A stretch of 64,000 bases of DNA from Spirosoma utsteinense (GTDB taxonomy: Bacteria; Bacteroidota; Bacteroidia; Cytophagales; Spirosomataceae). The stretch is from NCBI RefSeq assembly GCF_014282275.1, contig NZ_VFIA01000016.1, forward strand, positions 62,001 through 126,000. Reading direction: 5' to 3'. The position numbers and the translations under genes were made by a program. Numbering within the stretch: the first letter of the stretch is position 1; each line of letters begins with the position of its first letter. The notes under the pieces are model-generated. The model made no database searches and was not told the origin of the DNA. It saw only the letters and a list, made by a program, of their open reading frames with translations. Below, piece after piece: positions 36,671-46,002 of the stretch.

Positions 36671-37645
36671 ATGGATACGCTTAATTCCCGCATAGACCTC
36701 ACCAGCCTTACCACCGCCGTCAATGCCATCCGGGCCGAAGTCGGAAAAGTCATCGTAGGCCAGCACCAAACGGTTGATCTACTGCTAACGGCCCTGCTGG
36801 CTGATGGCCACGTCCTGATCGAGGGCGTACCGGGGGTGGCAAAAACATTGACCGCTAAACTGCTCGCCAAAACCATGTCGGTTGGCTTCAGCCGCATTCA
36901 GTTCACACCCGATCTGATGCCATCGGATGTGCTGGGTACATCGATTTTTGTGCCTAAAACGGGTGAGTTCTCGTTCAGGCAGGGCCCCATTTTTTCGAAC
37001 CTGGTGCTTATCGACGAAATCAACCGGGCACCAGCCAAAACCCAGGCTGCGCTGTTTGAGGTGATGGAAGAACGGCAGGTCACCAACGATGGGATTACCT
37101 ATCGACTCAATGAGCCGTTTATGGTTCTGGCTACGCAAAACCCCATCGAACAGGAAGGTACCTACCGGCTACCGGAAGCGCAGCTGGACCGGTTTCTGTT
37201 CAAGATCGTTGTTGGCTACCCGGCCCCGGCCGAAGAGGTAGATATCCTGCGGGGGCATCACCAGCGCCGGCATCTTTCCGATGCCGTTGACGCGGTCCAG
37301 TCGGTACTGGACGCTGCGCAACTGGCAACCCTGCGTGCTCAGGTTCATCAGGTACATGTAGAAGACAAGCTGTTCGATTACATCGCGCAGATCGTGCTGG
37401 CTACCCGCGCCAACAAGTCGCTTTACCTGGGTGCGTCGCCCAGAGCATCCGTGGCCTTACTCAATAGTGCCAAAGCGCTGGCTACGCTCCGGGGCCGCGA
37501 CTTCATCACACCTGAAGATGTACAGGAATTAGCTGCGTCGGTATTGCGTCACCGGATACTGCTTACGCCCGAGCGTGAAATGGAAGGCGGCACCGCCGAT
37601 GAGGTCATAGCCCAGCTGGTTCAAAAAATAGAGGTGCCGAGGTAA
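36671..37645 (+). CDS. MoxR-family AAA+ ATPase
   Basis: 324 residues. Walker A is 'GVPGVAKT' and Walker B is 'LVLIDEINRAPAKTQ'. A sensor-1 region lies in 'FMVLATQNPIEQEGTYRLPEAQLDRF', and a C-terminal lid domain follows. MoxR ATPases act as chaperones that assemble or activate partner proteins, commonly VWA or DUF58 proteins such as the gene 56 bp downstream. The ATG at 36671 immediately follows the DUF4350 stop. Confidence 0.95.
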   Translation: MDTLNSRIDLTSLTTAVNAIRAEVGKVIVGQHQTVDLLLTALLADGHVLIEGVPGVAKTLTAKLLAKTMSVGFSRIQFTPDLMPSDVLGTSIFVPKTGEFSFRQGPIFSNLVLIDEINRAPAKTQAALFEVMEERQVTNDGITYRLNEPFMVLATQNPIEQEGTYRLPEAQLDRFLFKIVVGYPAPAEEVDILRGHHQRRHLSDAVDAVQSVLDAAQLATLRAQVHQVHVEDKLFDYIAQIVLATRANKSLYLGASPRASVALLNSAKALATLRGRDFITPEDVQELAASVLRHRILLTPEREMEGGTADEVIAQLVQKIEVPR

Positions 37646-37701
37646 GTAGCCGGGCAAGATGAACGGACTATCCAGCTTATCGAATAAATTCATCCCATAA
37701 A

Positions 37702-39078
37702 ATGACCCGTATACGCGCTTTGTTCGTTGCCAATCGCCTGTGGTTTGCCCTGATCGCTTTTGTGTTGCTGTTCGTGGCGGCCTACGGCTTCCCATGGCAC
37801 TTTCCGCTGGTACAGGTCGGATTTGTCGTGTTCGCAGGCCTGGTCGGAATCGATGCCTGGCTGCTGTTCCGGCCAACAGCGGATAGCGGCAACCGGACGG
37901 ACGGGACGGAATCATTTTTTGCCCGGCGCGATGTGCCGGCCCGACTCTCCAATGGCGACGAAAACCCGCTGACTATCTACCTCGAAAATCGATATTTCTT
38001 CCAGGTCGATGTGGAGGTTATCGATGAGATACCTTTCCAGTTTCAACGGCGTGATGTGCTCTTTCAGGCCCGGCTTGGTCCCCGTCAAACACAAACCATC
38101 CGGTATGGACTCCGGCCCACCCGCCGGGGCGAATATAGCTTTGGCGCTGTCAACGTATTTGTACTGTCGCCGTTGGGGTTGCTTAAGCGACGTTACCAGT
38201 TCGAGTCGGGGAGGATGGTGGCGGTATATCCGTCGTTCCTGCAAATGCGGCAGTACGAACTACTGGCGGCTACGAATCGGCTGAGCGAGGTTGGGATGAA
38301 GCGTATCCGACGGCTGGGTCACAGCATGGAATTCGAGCAGGTGCGGCCTTATACCACCGGCGACGATGTCAGAACAGTGAACTGGAAAGCCACCGCCCGC
38401 CGGAGCGACCCCCAGGGGGCGTCCTTACAGATCAATGCTTATCAGGACGAACGGTCGCAGCCAGTATACTGCCTGATCGACAAAGGACGCGTAATGCAGT
38501 CGCCCTTTGCGGGACTTACGCTACTCGACTACGCCATAAACGCCAGTCTGGTGTTGAGCAACATTGCGTTGCAGAAACAGGACCGGGCCGGTATCCTGAC
38601 CTTTTCCGATCAGGTAGGCCAGCTTCTGCCCGCTGATCGCCGTTCAGGGCAGGTGCTAAAGATCCTTGAATTGCTGTACCGTCAGAAAACGCGCTTTATG
38701 GAAACGGATTACGAACGCCTGTATACCAGTGTTCGCACCCACATCCGGCAGCGAAGCCTGTTATTGCTGTTTACCAATTTTGAAACCGTGAGTGCCCTCC
38801 ACCGGCAATTGCCTTACCTGCGTCGGTTGGCCAAAGACCATTTGTTGCTCGTTATTTTTTTCGAGAACACCGAGTTGCGTGGCCTGCTCGATCAGCCGGC
38901 TACAGATACGGAACAGATCTACCTGAAGACGATCGGTGAGAAATTCGCTTTTGAGAAAAAGCAGATTGTAAAAGAATTAACGCAGTACGGTATTCAAAGC
39001 ATTCTGACCACCCCCCAGAACCTGACCGCTAATACGGTCAATAAATACCTGGAGCTGAAAGCGCGGGGCATGATCTGA
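37702..39078 (+). CDS. DUF58 domain-containing protein (MoxR partner)
   Basis: 458 residues. Two N-terminal membrane helices (about 10-60) precede a beta-sandwich part and then the DUF58 signature 'MEFEQVRPYTTGDDVRTVNWKATARR'. A VWA-like segment follows ('VYCLIDKGRVMQSPFAGLTLLDYAIN'). DUF58 proteins pair with MoxR ATPases. The set SpoIIM, membrane protein, DUF4129, DUF4350, MoxR, DUF58 is a conserved Bacteroidota module of uncertain envelope function. It ends 1 bp from the converging small gene at 39080, with no evident terminator between them. Confidence 0.93.
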   Translation: MTRIRALFVANRLWFALIAFVLLFVAAYGFPWHFPLVQVGFVVFAGLVGIDAWLLFRPTADSGNRTDGTESFFARRDVPARLSNGDENPLTIYLENRYFFQVDVEVIDEIPFQFQRRDVLFQARLGPRQTQTIRYGLRPTRRGEYSFGAVNVFVLSPLGLLKRRYQFESGRMVAVYPSFLQMRQYELLAATNRLSEVGMKRIRRLGHSMEFEQVRPYTTGDDVRTVNWKATARRSDPQGASLQINAYQDERSQPVYCLIDKGRVMQSPFAGLTLLDYAINASLVLSNIALQKQDRAGILTFSDQVGQLLPADRRSGQVLKILELLYRQKTRFMETDYERLYTSVRTHIRQRSLLLLFTNFETVSALHRQLPYLRRLAKDHLLLVIFFENTELRGLLDQPATDTEQIYLKTIGEKFAFEKKQIVKELTQYGIQSILTTPQNLTANTVNKYLELKARGMI

Positions 39079-39079
39079 T

Positions 39080-39301
39080 CTAGTTATCGCCCAGGCCACC
39101 CTTCACCGACTCATAGTCGGATTTGATCCGGCCTACTTCCTTCGACAGGAAGAGCTGAAGCTGCTGGTTGAACACATCTTTTTCCGCATCGGATAGCGAA
39201 GCATACAGGTCTTTCAGCTCCTGGTTGATGGCCGCCCGTTCGGCATCACTGGCTGCGTTGATGGAACGGATATGGTATCGGCGAAAATCGAAAGTAAGCA
39301 T
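39080..39301 (-). CDS. Small acidic helical protein, unknown function
   Basis: 73 residues, predicted to be all helix: 'SDAERAAINQELKDLYASLSDAEKDVFNQQLQLFLSKEV'. There is no signal peptide and I recognise no family. Codon use and the absence of a competing reading frame on the other strand support a real gene. It lies between the DUF58 gene (converging) and tatC. Only 1 bp separates its stop from the DUF58 stop. Confidence 0.65.
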   Translation of the reverse strand: MLTFDFRRYHIRSINAASDAERAAINQELKDLYASLSDAEKDVFNQQLQLFLSKEVGRIKSDYESVKGGLGDN

Positions 39302-39388
39302 TGTTCTGGTTTTGTACGTCCGGCAGTTGAGCGAACCCCCGCTGCCAGAGGGTTGGATTACGATTCGTTAACGATAGTGTAAAGGTTT

Positions 39389-39434
39389 GTAACGCAAAAA
39401 GGTCCGTTCGAGTGAACAGACCTTTTTGCGTTAC
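39389..39434. terminator. Terminator hairpin downstream of tatC
   Basis: A perfect 16-bp stem, GTAACGCAAAAAGGTC (39389-39404) with its inverse at 39419-39434, has an inner GTTC/GAAC extension. The A and T runs give it terminator character on both strands. It serves tatC on the minus strand. Confidence 0.8.
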
Positions 39435-39445
39435 TCAGGAATTGA

Positions 39446-40303
39446 TCAGGATTGCATCAGTTCCCGCTGTGCTTTGAGTCGGGCTCGCTCAATCCGGGCC
39501 GACACCAGAATACTTACTTCGTACAAGAGTGTCAACGGTAGAGCAACCAGGACCTGGCTATAAATATCAGGCGATGGGGTAATGATACCGGCTACCACCA
39601 GAATGACGATCCAGGCATGCTTGCGGTATTCACGCATGAACTTGGGCGTCAGTACGCCCACTTTCGATAGCACGTACGCAACCATCGGCATCTGGAATAT
39701 CAGGGCGCATCCCAGCGAGAGCGTTACAAGAATACCAATGTAGGATGTGATGTCGAACTGGTTTTTGATTTCCGGAGTGATCTGGAAATTGGCCAGAAAA
39801 TTGATGGCGAGGGGCGACACAATGTAGTACCCAAAGAGCAGCCCCAGCAGGAACAACAGCGAAACAAAGAAGACGGCACCCCGCGCAGCCTGTTTTTCGA
39901 CGTTCCGGAGACCAGGCTTGATAAAGCGCCATACTTCCCAGAAAGCATACGGAAAGGCGAAGCAAAGACCAATAATGGCCGATGATGTCATGGCCATCGT
40001 AAACTGGTCCGATACGCCAAGTGACTGCAACTCGAAATTAAGCTTCTTCACACATAGGTCCGCATAGCCCGTAGTATCTGCCAGCTTACACATCATTCGA
40101 TAGGTCCAGAAATCAGGGTTTTTAGGACCCAAGATCACTACTCTGAAAATATCCTCAATGAAGATAAATGCGATAATAGCAAACAGGAATATGGACCCGA
40201 CAGCGCGGATAATATGCCAGCGGAGTTCTTCCAGATGATCTAAAAAGGACATTTCATTTCCTTCCTGATCAATTTCTTCGTCAGTCAGTTGGTCGAGTGG
40301 CAT
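39446..40303 (-). CDS. tatC: Sec-independent protein translocase subunit TatC
   Basis: 285 residues with six predicted membrane helices. 'MSFLDHLEELRWHIIRAVGSI' is the conserved N-terminal TatC motif, with the Glu-Glu-Leu-Arg near the first helix. 'YAFWEVWRFIKPGL' and 'FVLSLLFLLG'-type segments follow, and 'RKHAWIVILVVAGIITPSPD' is the conserved fifth-helix region. TatC binds twin-arginine signal peptides. An in-frame ATG at 40252 (MSFLDH) is an alternative start. No tatA or tatB gene lies in the window. Confidence 0.95.
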   Translation of the reverse strand: MPLDQLTDEEIDQEGNEMSFLDHLEELRWHIIRAVGSIFLFAIIAFIFIEDIFRVVILGPKNPDFWTYRMMCKLADTTGYADLCVKKLNFELQSLGVSDQFTMAMTSSAIIGLCFAFPYAFWEVWRFIKPGLRNVEKQAARGAVFFVSLLFLLGLLFGYYIVSPLAINFLANFQITPEIKNQFDITSYIGILVTLSLGCALIFQMPMVAYVLSKVGVLTPKFMREYRKHAWIVILVVAGIITPSPDIYSQVLVALPLTLLYEVSILVSARIERARLKAQRELMQS

Positions 40304-40315
40304 TTTTTAAATGGC

Positions 40316-40392
40316 GAATGAGTAAATGAGTAAATGAGTGAATGAGTGAAAGCTGGTTGCGCCAATTGGCTATTCACTCATTCATTCATTCA
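40316..40392. repeat. AATGAGTA/G tandem and inverted repeat
   Basis: Several 8-mers of the form AATGAGTA or AATGAGTG follow each other at 40317-40350. TGAATGAGTGAA (40339-40350) is inverted at 40373-40384 (TTCACTCATTCA). This simple-sequence hairpin separates tatC and glyA. A related ACTCATTCACTC word occurs in the sdhC-sdhA spacer. Confidence 0.7.
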
Positions 40393-40402
40393 ACATTCAC
40401 AA

Positions 40403-41695
40403 TTAACTTTTAAAGAGCGGAAATGCTTTCATCCACTCGTTGATTTCCTCTTTAACGGTTGCCAACGTAGCGGCATCATCGTGATTCATCAGCACCTTGT
40501 CGATATATACGACAACTTGTTCCATGTCCGATTCATTCAGGCCCCGAGTTGTCATAGCCGCCGTTCCAACCCGCATGCCGGACGTTACCATCGGCGATTT
40601 ATCGTCGAAAGGCACCATGTTTTTGTTGATCGTGATATCGGCTTTTATGAGCGTATTTTCGGCCAGCTTACCTGTCAGACCTTTGCTGCGCAGGTCGATC
40701 AGCATCAGGTGATTATCGGTTCCGCCCGAGATGATCGAGTAGCCCCGGTCGGTAAATGCTTTGGCCATAGCCTGCGCATTGGATTTAACCCGAACCGCAT
40801 AATCGTAGAAATCGTCGGTCAGAGCTTCGCCAAAAGCAACGGCTTTAGCGGCAATGATGTGTTCCAGCGGTCCACCTTGGGTACCCGGGAATACACCGGA
40901 GTCCAGCAGCGACGACATCAGCCGTGTCTCGCCTTTCATGGTTTTGATGCCAAACGGGTTCTCGAAATCGTTCCGCATCATAATCATGCCACCCCGTGTT
41001 CCGCGCAGGGTTTTGTGCGTTGTTGTCGTTACGATATGGGCATGAGCCAGCGGATCGTTCAGCAAGCCTTTGGCAATCAGACCAGCCGGGTGCGATACAT
41101 CGGCGAGTAACAAAGCCCCAACTTCATCGGCAATGGCACGCAGCCGGGCATAATCCCAGTCGCGGCTATAGGCCGAAGCCCCGCAGATAAGCATTTTAGG
41201 CCGCTCACGTTTAGCTGTTTCTTCGACGACGTCGTAGTTGATAACCCCTGTTTCGCGCTCAACGCCGTAGAACGTTGGCCGAAAGTATTTACCCGAGATG
41301 TTGACCGAAGAGCCATGAGTCAGGTGACCGCCGTGGCTCAGATCGAAACCTAGGATGGTATCGCCGGGATGCAGACAGGCGACAAAAACAGCCGTATTGG
41401 CGTTGGCACCGGAATGCGGCTGAACGTTTACCCAGGTAGCGCCAAACAGTTCTTTCGCCCGGTCGATCGCGATCTGCTCGACATGGTCGACCACTTCGCA
41501 GCCCCCGTAGTAGCGTTTGCCGGGGAGCCCTTCTGCATATTTATTGGTAAGTACGCTCCCGGCCGCTTCCATGACGGCAGGCGACACAAAGTTTTCGGAT
41601 GCGATCAGTTCGATACCCGACTCCTGCCGGTGCTGTTCTTGTGCAATCAGGTCAAACACCTGCGTATCGCGGGTGGCGGTGGTTTCGGTCGTCAT
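40403..41695 (-). CDS. glyA: Serine hydroxymethyltransferase
   Basis: 430 residues. It interconverts serine and glycine with tetrahydrofolate in the cytoplasm. Hallmarks are '[30 protein letters not shown]', '[20 protein letters not shown]', 'HGGHLTHGS', and the PLP-lysine site '[15 protein letters not shown]'. Length fits bacterial GlyA (about 415-430). It stands alone. On the minus strand a TACCTTTG element about 80 bp upstream is a likely -7 box. Confidence 0.97.
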   Translation of the reverse strand: MTTETTATRDTQVFDLIAQEQHRQESGIELIASENFVSPAVMEAAGSVLTNKYAEGLPGKRYYGGCEVVDHVEQIAIDRAKELFGATWVNVQPHSGANANTAVFVACLHPGDTILGFDLSHGGHLTHGSSVNISGKYFRPTFYGVERETGVINYDVVEETAKRERPKMLICGASAYSRDWDYARLRAIADEVGALLLADVSHPAGLIAKGLLNDPLAHAHIVTTTTHKTLRGTRGGMIMMRNDFENPFGIKTMKGETRLMSSLLDSGVFPGTQGGPLEHIIAAKAVAFGEALTDDFYDYAVRVKSNAQAMAKAFTDRGYSIISGGTDNHLMLIDLRSKGLTGKLAENTLIKADITINKNMVPFDDKSPMVTSGMRVGTAAMTTRGLNESDMEQVVVYIDKVLMNHDDAATLATVKEEINEWMKAFPLFKS

Positions 41696-41773
41696 TGCTG
41701 CGAGCGGTTTTGTATTCAGTTAGTTCGGCGTTTAGTGCTGCTTTTGAAAACTGCTAAACAACCGGTTAGCATA

Positions 41774-41781
41774 CAAAGGTA
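41774..41781 (-). promoter_or_regulatory. Possible -7 element of glyA
   Basis: TACCTTTG on the minus strand (plus-strand CAAAGGTA) lies about 80 bp before the glyA ATG. The -33 position holds TTA rather than TTG, so the match is partial. Confidence 0.4.
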
Positions 41782-41848
41782 CGGGAGAAAATGTAGAGAA
41801 TAAGGAAGATTTTGCCTTCATCCCGGCGATAAAAATCATTGCCGCACA

Positions 41849-42718
41849 CTATTTCTTCTGCGACACCGACTGATACCGTAAAGGTGTCATACCCGTATGT
41901 AATTTAAACTGCCGGTGGAAGTGCGACACATTGTTGAAGCCACATTCGAGTCCGGCCTGCCCTACGCTCAGATCGGCGTTGGTCAGCAACTTGCGGGCAT
42001 GGCTGATACGGAGTTCATTGAGGTACTCGACGAACGATTTTCGCGTACGTTTCTTGAAATAGCGACAAAACGCAGCAGGTGCCAGCCCCGCTACGGAGGC
42101 AATCTGTTCTACGCGGATCTCTTCCCGAAAGTGGTTCAGGATAAATTCGAGAACCCGTTTCATCCGTTCCGTTTCGGCGGTACCCGGTGCGAGCTGGTAG
42201 CCGTCACTGGCCAGTAACTGAACGTCGCGGTCGGCTGAGAGCTGGTCTAAAATATTGAGAACGCTCAGAACCTGTTTCAATCCGGATTGGGTGGTGAGTG
42301 CAGTTATCTCCTGCGCCATCCGGGCCGATGCCTCTGCGCTGAATCGCAGGCCGTAACGGGCGCGGTCCAGCAAAGCGGTTACCGTGTTGGCTTCGGGAAG
42401 ATTGGCCAGGACGTCTTCTCTGAACGCCGAGGGAAACTGAACCACTACCCACTCCGCCTGCAAAGTCGATGTGTCGTTATAATATTCTTCGTCACTTCGC
42501 CAGAAATGCGGCATATCCGGCCCGATCAGGACAAGATCGCCCGTCACGAACGATTCTACATGGTCGCCTACAAACCGACGGCCATCACCCCGGGCAATGT
42601 AAGTCAGTTCGTATTCGGGATGATAGTGCCAGGGTACATCGAAATGGGGCTTTTGAAATCGACGGACCAGGAGCGAGTTCTGTTCACTGATTGTGATCTT
42701 TTCAAATAAAGCTTTCAT
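41849..42718 (-). CDS. AraC-family transcriptional regulator with N-terminal cupin
   Basis: 289 residues. The N-terminal cupin-type sensing domain starts 'SLLVRRFQKPHFDVPWHYHPEYELTYI', with His residues of the cupin core. The C-terminal AraC HTH (about 190-289) has 'IRVEQIASVAGLAPAAFCRYFKKRTRKSFVEYLNELRI' and 'SVGQAGLECGFNNVSHFHRQFKLHTGMTP'. Such regulators usually activate a neighbouring gene in response to a small molecule. It is divergent from the dioxygenase gene at 42881, its most likely target. Confidence 0.94.
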   Translation of the reverse strand: MKALFEKITISEQNSLLVRRFQKPHFDVPWHYHPEYELTYIARGDGRRFVGDHVESFVTGDLVLIGPDMPHFWRSDEEYYNDTSTLQAEWVVVQFPSAFREDVLANLPEANTVTALLDRARYGLRFSAEASARMAQEITALTTQSGLKQVLSVLNILDQLSADRDVQLLASDGYQLAPGTAETERMKRVLEFILNHFREEIRVEQIASVAGLAPAAFCRYFKKRTRKSFVEYLNELRISHARKLLTNADLSVGQAGLECGFNNVSHFHRQFKLHTGMTPLRYQSVSQKK

Positions 42719-42767
42719 TTGATGCGCTATTTTGACGGGATATTCTTGGGAGTTGGTAAAATAATGT

Positions 42768-42775
42768 CAAAATTA
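42768..42775 (-). promoter_or_regulatory. Possible -7 element of the AraC-family gene
   Basis: TAATTTTG on the minus strand (plus-strand CAAAATTA) lies about 50 bp before the regulator ATG. No clean -33 TTG was found. Confidence 0.4.
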
Positions 42776-42822
42776 CATATAAATGAGATAAGAGATTCTT
42801 ATTTCTGTTACTACACAATCCT

Positions 42823-42830
42823 TACTTTTG
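42823..42830 (+). promoter_or_regulatory. Possible -7 element of the dioxygenase gene
   Basis: TACTTTTG matches TAnnTTTG and lies about 50 bp before the ATG at 42881. The -33 position holds TTA (42799-42801, 21-bp spacer). A weak -33 would fit a promoter that needs an activator such as the divergent AraC protein. Confidence 0.45.
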
Positions 42831-42880
42831 TCCTATTGAATCTGGATATATGTAAGTTTAACCGCTAGAAAGTTTTAGGT

Positions 42881-43714
42881 ATGAACGCAGTTATTGGGAA
42901 TGACAGGCTACAGGACGAACTAAGCACTCCCTATCCGCTCGATCCAGGCGCTGTCACGTTTTATCGTGAGAAAGGGTATGTCAAGCTCAGGCAGGTATTG
43001 AGTCCGGCTGTGCTGGCCCATTATGGCTCGATCATTACAGATTTAGTGATACGGCTCAATACGCTCATCAAGCCTATGGAGGAACGCACCACTTATGAGC
43101 GGGCGTTTCTACAGATCATGAATCTGTGGCAGGAAGACGAGCAAGCTAAGGAGTTCGTGTTTTCGAAACGATTGGCTCAACTAGCTACAGACCTGATGGG
43201 CGTTCAGGGCGTTCGGCTTTACCACGATCAGGCCCTGTATAAAGAGCCGTCGGGGGGCATTACGCCCTGGCATGCCGACCAGTTCTACTGGCCCCTGTCC
43301 TCACCCAATACAACTACCGTCTGGATTCCATTGCAGGAGACGCCCATGGAGATGGGCCCGCTGGCCTTCGCCGAAGGAAGCCAACATGTCGAAATCGGTC
43401 GGGATATTGAAATCAGTGACGATAGTGAAGCTATTCTGGCCAGTGAACTTCAGAAACAAAATTTTTCTCTGAACAACACACCCTTTGATTTGGGGGAGGT
43501 CAGTTTCCACGCAGGCTGGACGTTTCACCGCGCCGGCCCGAACCTGTCGGAGACGCCCCGGAAGGTAATGACGATGATCTATATGGACAAAGACCAGGTC
43601 ATTACAGCACCCCGTAACCGCTTTCAGGTGGCAGACCATGCCAAATGGCTGGCCAATGTGCCCGTTGGAAATCATCCGCAGGATGCGTTGAATCCGGTTC
43701 TATTCAGCTATTGA
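42881..43714 (+). CDS. Phytanoyl-CoA dioxygenase (PhyH)-family protein
   Basis: 277 residues of the Fe(II)/2-oxoglutarate oxygenase fold. The metal triad is visible: His131 and Asp133 in 'TPWHADQFYW' and His216 in 'GWTFHRAGPN'. Arg227 is placed to bind 2-oxoglutarate. N-terminal 'VTFYREKGYVKLRQVLSP' is typical of the family. It hydroxylates an unidentified small substrate in the cytoplasm. The divergent AraC-family regulator suggests inducible, catabolic use. There is no signal peptide. Confidence 0.9.
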   Translation: MNAVIGNDRLQDELSTPYPLDPGAVTFYREKGYVKLRQVLSPAVLAHYGSIITDLVIRLNTLIKPMEERTTYERAFLQIMNLWQEDEQAKEFVFSKRLAQLATDLMGVQGVRLYHDQALYKEPSGGITPWHADQFYWPLSSPNTTTVWIPLQETPMEMGPLAFAEGSQHVEIGRDIEISDDSEAILASELQKQNFSLNNTPFDLGEVSFHAGWTFHRAGPNLSETPRKVMTMIYMDKDQVITAPRNRFQVADHAKWLANVPVGNHPQDALNPVLFSY

Positions 43715-43830
43715 TTGGTTTGACAAAGTATAGGTTGGTTGCCGTAACGCCGGGTCGCTTGACCGGGCGTTATTCGTTTACAGGGAAATGCCTATTCTAC
43801 GTTTGTTTATCGGGAGAGCGGCTTATGCTG

Positions 43831-43838
43831 TATTTTTG
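43831..43838 (+). promoter_or_regulatory. Possible -7 element of the DsbD-like gene
   Basis: TATTTTTG matches TAnnTTTG and lies about 58 bp before the ATG at 43896, inside a longer open frame that starts at 43788. This supports 43896 as the true start. The -33 element is weak. Confidence 0.4.
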
Positions 43839-43895
43839 GAAATGTTTTTGCTGCAAACTTGTTCATCTACCAAATCATCACGTATCCAACGCGAT

Positions 43896-46001
43896 ATGAA
43901 ATCAATATCTGCGCTCGTGGTCTGGCTATTGCTGCCGCTTGCCACGTTCGCCCAGTTACATAAAGACCCCACGGCCTGGTCTGCCAGTTTAGCTAAACAG
44001 CCCGCTAAAGTTGGCGATGTGGTTACGGTTCAGATTCAGGCCTCTATATCTGGCGATTGGCACATTTATTCCAATGACCTCAATCCCGATATTGGTCCGC
44101 TACCCACCACGTTCAAGTTCAAACCTTCCGATGGTTTACAGCGGATGGGCGATCCGGTACCGGTAGGTGTTGAGGAAGCCTACGAGGAGGTATGGAAGTC
44201 TAAAATTCGTCAGTTTTCGGGTAAAGCCCTGTTCCTGCAGAAGGTGAAGGTGCTGAAACCGAATGCTGTATTCGAGGGAACGGTTGAGTACATGGCCTGC
44301 TCCTCGAAGGATGGTACCTGTTTGCCGCCCGCCGAAGCCGAGTTCTCGGTAGCCATCACTACAGCTGGGTCGGAGGCAGCCAAACCGCCTGTCGTTGCCG
44401 ATGCATCGACGCCAAAAGCAACGTCGGCCGTTACCGAAGGGGCCGCCCAACCTGGAGCCACGACGATACCGCCAGCCGATACCGTGGCATCAGCTCCGGC
44501 CGGGCAGACGATCGATTCAACGGTGGCCAGGGCGGTCTCGGCACCCGTACAGACGCTGAACGAAACCGCTACGGAAGCCGACGGGTCATTATGGGGATTT
44601 ATCGTGGCTGCTTTTCTTTCCGGCCTGGTAGCCCTGTTGACGCCCTGCGTGTTTCCCATCATCCCGGCTACGGTGAGTTTCTTTACCAATCAGCAGGGGG
44701 GGCAGTGGAAAGCCCTGCTGTATGGCGTATTTATCGTTGCCATCTATGTACTGATCGGCACGGTCGTGTCGCGCTTTAACGGCCCCGCTTTTGCCAACTT
44801 TGTTAGTACACACTGGTTGCCAAATGTGCTGTTCTTTGCTACTTTCTTCATTTTTGGTCTGTCGTTTCTGGGCTTGTTCGAGATTGTTCTGCCAAACGCG
44901 CTCATCAATAAGGCCGATGCTCAGTCGGAGAAGGGTGGTATTGCGGGTATCTTCTTCATGGCCTTCACGCTTGTACTGGTGTCGTTTTCCTGCACCGGTC
45001 CTATTGTGGGTAGTTTACTGGTAGCCTCGGCAGGGGGGGAGATTATCAAACCCATTATTGGCATGGCCGCCTTTTCGTCGGCTTTTGCTATTCCGTTCAC
45101 CTTGTTTGCTGCTTTCCCGCACTGGCTGAAAAGTCTGCCAAAATCGGGTGGCTGGCTCAACTCAGTGAAGGTGGTACTGGGCTTTCTGGAGATTGCGCTG
45201 GCGCTTAAATTTCTGAGCGTTGCTGATCAGGTATACCACTGGAACCTGCTGGACCGCGAAGTATTCCTCTCGCTCTGGATCGTTATTTTCGCGCTGATCG
45301 GCTTTTATTTCCTGGGTAAAATACGCCTGCCGCACGATAGTGAGACGAAAGTTGTCAGCGTCCCGCGCCTGTTGATGGCTATTGCCACGTTTGCCTTTGT
45401 CGTGTATATGGTTCCTGGTCTTTGGGGAGCGCCGTTAAAAGCGCTTTCCGGCTACCTCCCGCCCGAAACCTCTCAGGATTTCAGCCTGCATAATTCGACT
45501 GCGTCGACAGAGATAATTGAAAACCCGCTAGGCGAGCAGCCCAAGTATGCCGACCTGTTTCATTTCCCGCGTGGGTTACAGGGGTTCTTCGACTACAACC
45601 AGGCAATGGCGTATGCCAAAAAAGTAAACAAGCCGGTATTTATCGATTTTACCGGGTGGGGCTGCGTAAACTGCCGGGAAATGGAAGCCCGTGTCTGGTC
45701 GGACCCGGCGGTCATGTCGCGCCTGCAAAAAGACTTCGTTATGCTGGCGTTGTATGTCGACGATAAAACCGAGTTGCCCGAAGCAGACTGGTACACGTCC
45801 GTATATGATGGTAAAGTCAAAAAGTCGATTGGGGCGCAGAACGCTGATCTACAGATCACGAAATATAATGCCAACGCGCAACCGCATTACTGTATAGTTG
45901 GTAGTGATGGCAAACTGCTGGTTGCGCCAAAGAATTACGACCGCAGCGTTGAGAACTTTGTAACGTTTCTTGACACGGGAAAAGGAAAGTTTATTCCCTG
46001 A
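43896..46001 (+). CDS. DsbD-like thiol:disulfide interchange protein
   Basis: 701 residues from the ATG at 43896, where a clear signal peptide (ALVVWLLLPLATFAQ) begins. An upstream extension of 36 residues looks non-coding. Order of parts: a DsbD N-terminal-like periplasmic domain, a Pro/Ala/Thr-rich linker (about 160-215), then eight or so membrane helices with 'ALLTPCVFPIIPATVSFF' and 'LVSFSCTGPIVGSLL' (paired Cys of the membrane relay). The C-terminal thioredoxin-like domain has 'GWGCVNCREME', Cys590 and Cys593. It moves reductant from cytoplasmic thioredoxin to periplasmic proteins. It ends just before the second palindromic element. Confidence 0.93.
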   Translation: MKSISALVVWLLLPLATFAQLHKDPTAWSASLAKQPAKVGDVVTVQIQASISGDWHIYSNDLNPDIGPLPTTFKFKPSDGLQRMGDPVPVGVEEAYEEVWKSKIRQFSGKALFLQKVKVLKPNAVFEGTVEYMACSSKDGTCLPPAEAEFSVAITTAGSEAAKPPVVADASTPKATSAVTEGAAQPGATTIPPADTVASAPAGQTIDSTVARAVSAPVQTLNETATEADGSLWGFIVAAFLSGLVALLTPCVFPIIPATVSFFTNQQGGQWKALLYGVFIVAIYVLIGTVVSRFNGPAFANFVSTHWLPNVLFFATFFIFGLSFLGLFEIVLPNALINKADAQSEKGGIAGIFFMAFTLVLVSFSCTGPIVGSLLVASAGGEIIKPIIGMAAFSSAFAIPFTLFAAFPHWLKSLPKSGGWLNSVKVVLGFLEIALALKFLSVADQVYHWNLLDREVFLSLWIVIFALIGFYFLGKIRLPHDSETKVVSVPRLLMAIATFAFVVYMVPGLWGAPLKALSGYLPPETSQDFSLHNSTASTEIIENPLGEQPKYADLFHFPRGLQGFFDYNQAMAYAKKVNKPVFIDFTGWGCVNCREMEARVWSDPAVMSRLQKDFVMLALYVDDKTELPEADWYTSVYDGKVKKSIGAQNADLQITKYNANAQPHYCIVGSDGKLLVAPKNYDRSVENFVTFLDTGKGKFIP

Positions 46002-46002
46002 G

